Positions 62,699-64,000 of a stretch of 64,000 bases of DNA are shown in pieces; positions within the stretch are counted from its first letter, which is position 1, and each line of letters starts with the position of its first letter. The DNA comes from Cavia porcellus. Its lineage: Eukaryota > Chordata > Mammalia > Rodentia > Caviidae. Location of the stretch: the NCBI RefSeq assembly GCF_034190915.1, contig NW_026947507.1:16502501-16566500 (forward strand), written 5' to 3'. Below the pieces are notes generated by a model. The model did not search any database. It worked only from the letters and a program-made list of their open reading frames with translations, and was not told the origin of the DNA. A program made the position numbers and the translations under genes.

Positions 62699-62823
62699 TT
62701 TCATTAGGGTTGGGAATTTAGCTCAGTGGCACAAACGCCTAACTGGTAAGAACAAGGTCGCAAGTTTGATCCCTGGTACCAAAAAAGAAAGAAAATATAG
62801 AATAGGAACAAAAATTTCATTAG
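62699..62823 (+). mobile_element. ID SINE, plus strand
   Basis: The body 62708-62814 starts GGTTGGGAATTTAGCTCAGT and has 'cacaaacgcctaactggtaa', a CAAGTTTGATCCC B box and a 'ggtaccaaaaaagaaagaaa' tail. Perfect 9-bp duplications TTTCATTAG flank it (62699-62707, 62815-62823). Confidence 0.88.
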
Positions 62824-64000
62824 CTAGGCTTTGAATTCTGTATGAACTTTTTTTGTGGGATTACATTAAAATCTGAGACAATTTTTATTTATAATACCTC
62901 ATAAATATTACTGAGATGAAAACAGGTAACACCATGGTCCCATGCAATACATACACACAGAAGATCATTCTTAAACAAACGGGCTTCAATCAATACAGTA
63001 CTTAATCCCAATCAGAGACAAAAGCATGTACTCTGGGAAATTGGAGGAGAAACAGTAATAGCATATGCAATTCTTTGATGGCACTCTCTTTTCCATAAGA
63101 TTGTAGTTGGTTTTCATAGAAGTCAAAAATTAAAAATATGAAGTTTAACTTCCTCTGAAAAACTGCATGTTTGCATATGCAAGGCGATCCACATGCAATT
63201 TTTTAACTGTCAATGTATATCGCAAATGCTAACATTGTAGTTCCTTAAGTTATAAAGGTGTTTTTTGATGACTTAGTTTTATTGCATCTTCACAACAGTT
63301 AAGATACAAATCCTTGCAAAATTGATCCTACTCCCACACTAATTTGTAAGCAGAGGTAGGTCCTGCTGTAAATACATCCGAGTTCATTTGAGTGTTAAAT
63401 TGTCAGGACAGCAAAATTGCTTCACACCTTGCTCCTAGACTGATTGTCTAATCAGATGGAGAAGTGAGGAGGGTGCTTGGAAAGACAGAATGGCTGTCAG
63501 AGGTTCTTCTGGCTTCTCTAAATGGGCTGGGCTGCCAAGGAAATTCCTCATCCCCAGTGCCCCATTAACTCATGTCGCACCAATCTGCCCAGTGCAAACT
63601 TAGGACACAACGCCTCCCTGATGGTGCCTTCTTAAATACTACAAAGCAATGAAACAATTAATACAAATACTCAGCTGTCTGCGCAGATGATTTCTAAAGG
63701 TCTCTTTGCTTCATAACTATAGGAGCAACCAGAAAAACAAAAAACCCTCACATTTTAGTTGTTAATTCTTAAAACTTAACTAAAAAAATAGATAAGCAAC
63801 AGTTTATTTTTCCCACTACTGCCATTGTAGCTAAGTTTCCACAATTTCTAATAATGGTTATCATTTCAGCTTGGTAATAGAGTTGCATGATTCCCTACCT
63901 GTTCTTAGATCTAACCCTTCATTATTCGGTTATCCACATAAGTAACAGAAAATTTTTTAAAAACAACAACAACAACAACAAAAACAAGTATAATTCCAAT
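62824..64000. other. Non-coding right edge, possible conserved block
   Basis: No gene found. 63400-63720 is GC-balanced and repeat-free ('gactgattgtctaatcagat' holds an ATTGTCTAATCAG-type inverted motif). An (AAC)n run lies at 63963-63981. Confidence 0.35.

Noticed and set aside
1..64000. CRISPR arrays, operons, riboswitches, bacterial promoters
   Set aside because: Tandem repeats are microsatellites without spacers, and the repeat content is mammalian throughout.

Overview
This is vertebrate nuclear DNA, almost certainly from a rodent: AT-rich, no operon-like coding, and full of mammalian interspersed repeats (L2, MIR, MER5/MER44-type DNA transposons, MaLR LTRs, L1). Rodent origin rests on tRNA-Ala-derived ID SINEs, on monomeric B1-like SINEs, and on B1+ID dimers of the kind known from squirrel-related and hystricognath rodents. 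The main ID subfamily here (core GGGGCTGGGGATTTAGCTCAG, with a GGTACCGATAAA-type 3' end) suggests a non-murid rodent. I cannot fix the species. No exon of a host protein-coding gene was recognised, so the window looks like a gene desert or the inside of a very large intron.

Layout. 1-5 kb is repeat-poor DNA with an old L2 fragment. 5.25-8.37 kb (minus strand) holds the most striking object: a complete, recently inserted 3.1-kb L1 derivative. It has a full 5' UTR, an uninterrupted 350-residue ORF1, a perfect 16-bp target-site duplication and a poly(A) tail, but no ORF2. In place of ORF2 and the usual 3' UTR it carries about 1.3 kb of AT-rich DNA built from degenerate ~150-bp units. Two 5'-truncated minus-strand relatives of that 3' region lie at ~47.9 and ~55.4 kb, so this is a family and not one damaged L1. 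It is organised like a half-L1 (HAL1). A MaLR solo LTR with perfect 6-bp duplications follows at 9.9-10.3 kb. A complete, young, non-coding LTR retrotransposon (10.93-13.13 kb) has nearly identical LTRs and perfect 5-bp duplications.

From 13 to 64 kb the window holds five fairly young ID insertions (19.2, 28.4, 34.6, 53.8, 62.7 kb), older ID and B1/ID dimers, solo LTRs (16.2-16.8 kb; 32.05-32.43 kb), ancient hAT and Tigger-type DNA transposons, two ordinary L1 fragments, several microsatellites, and a 177-bp local duplication (36.5 and 38.0 kb). A few low-repeat stretches with clustered homeodomain-type TAATTA motifs may be conserved non-coding elements; this is inference only.

No host genes act together here. 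The functional content is retrotransposon biology: the ORF2-less element must have been moved in trans by an L1 ORF2 protein, and the same machinery explains the ID copies.
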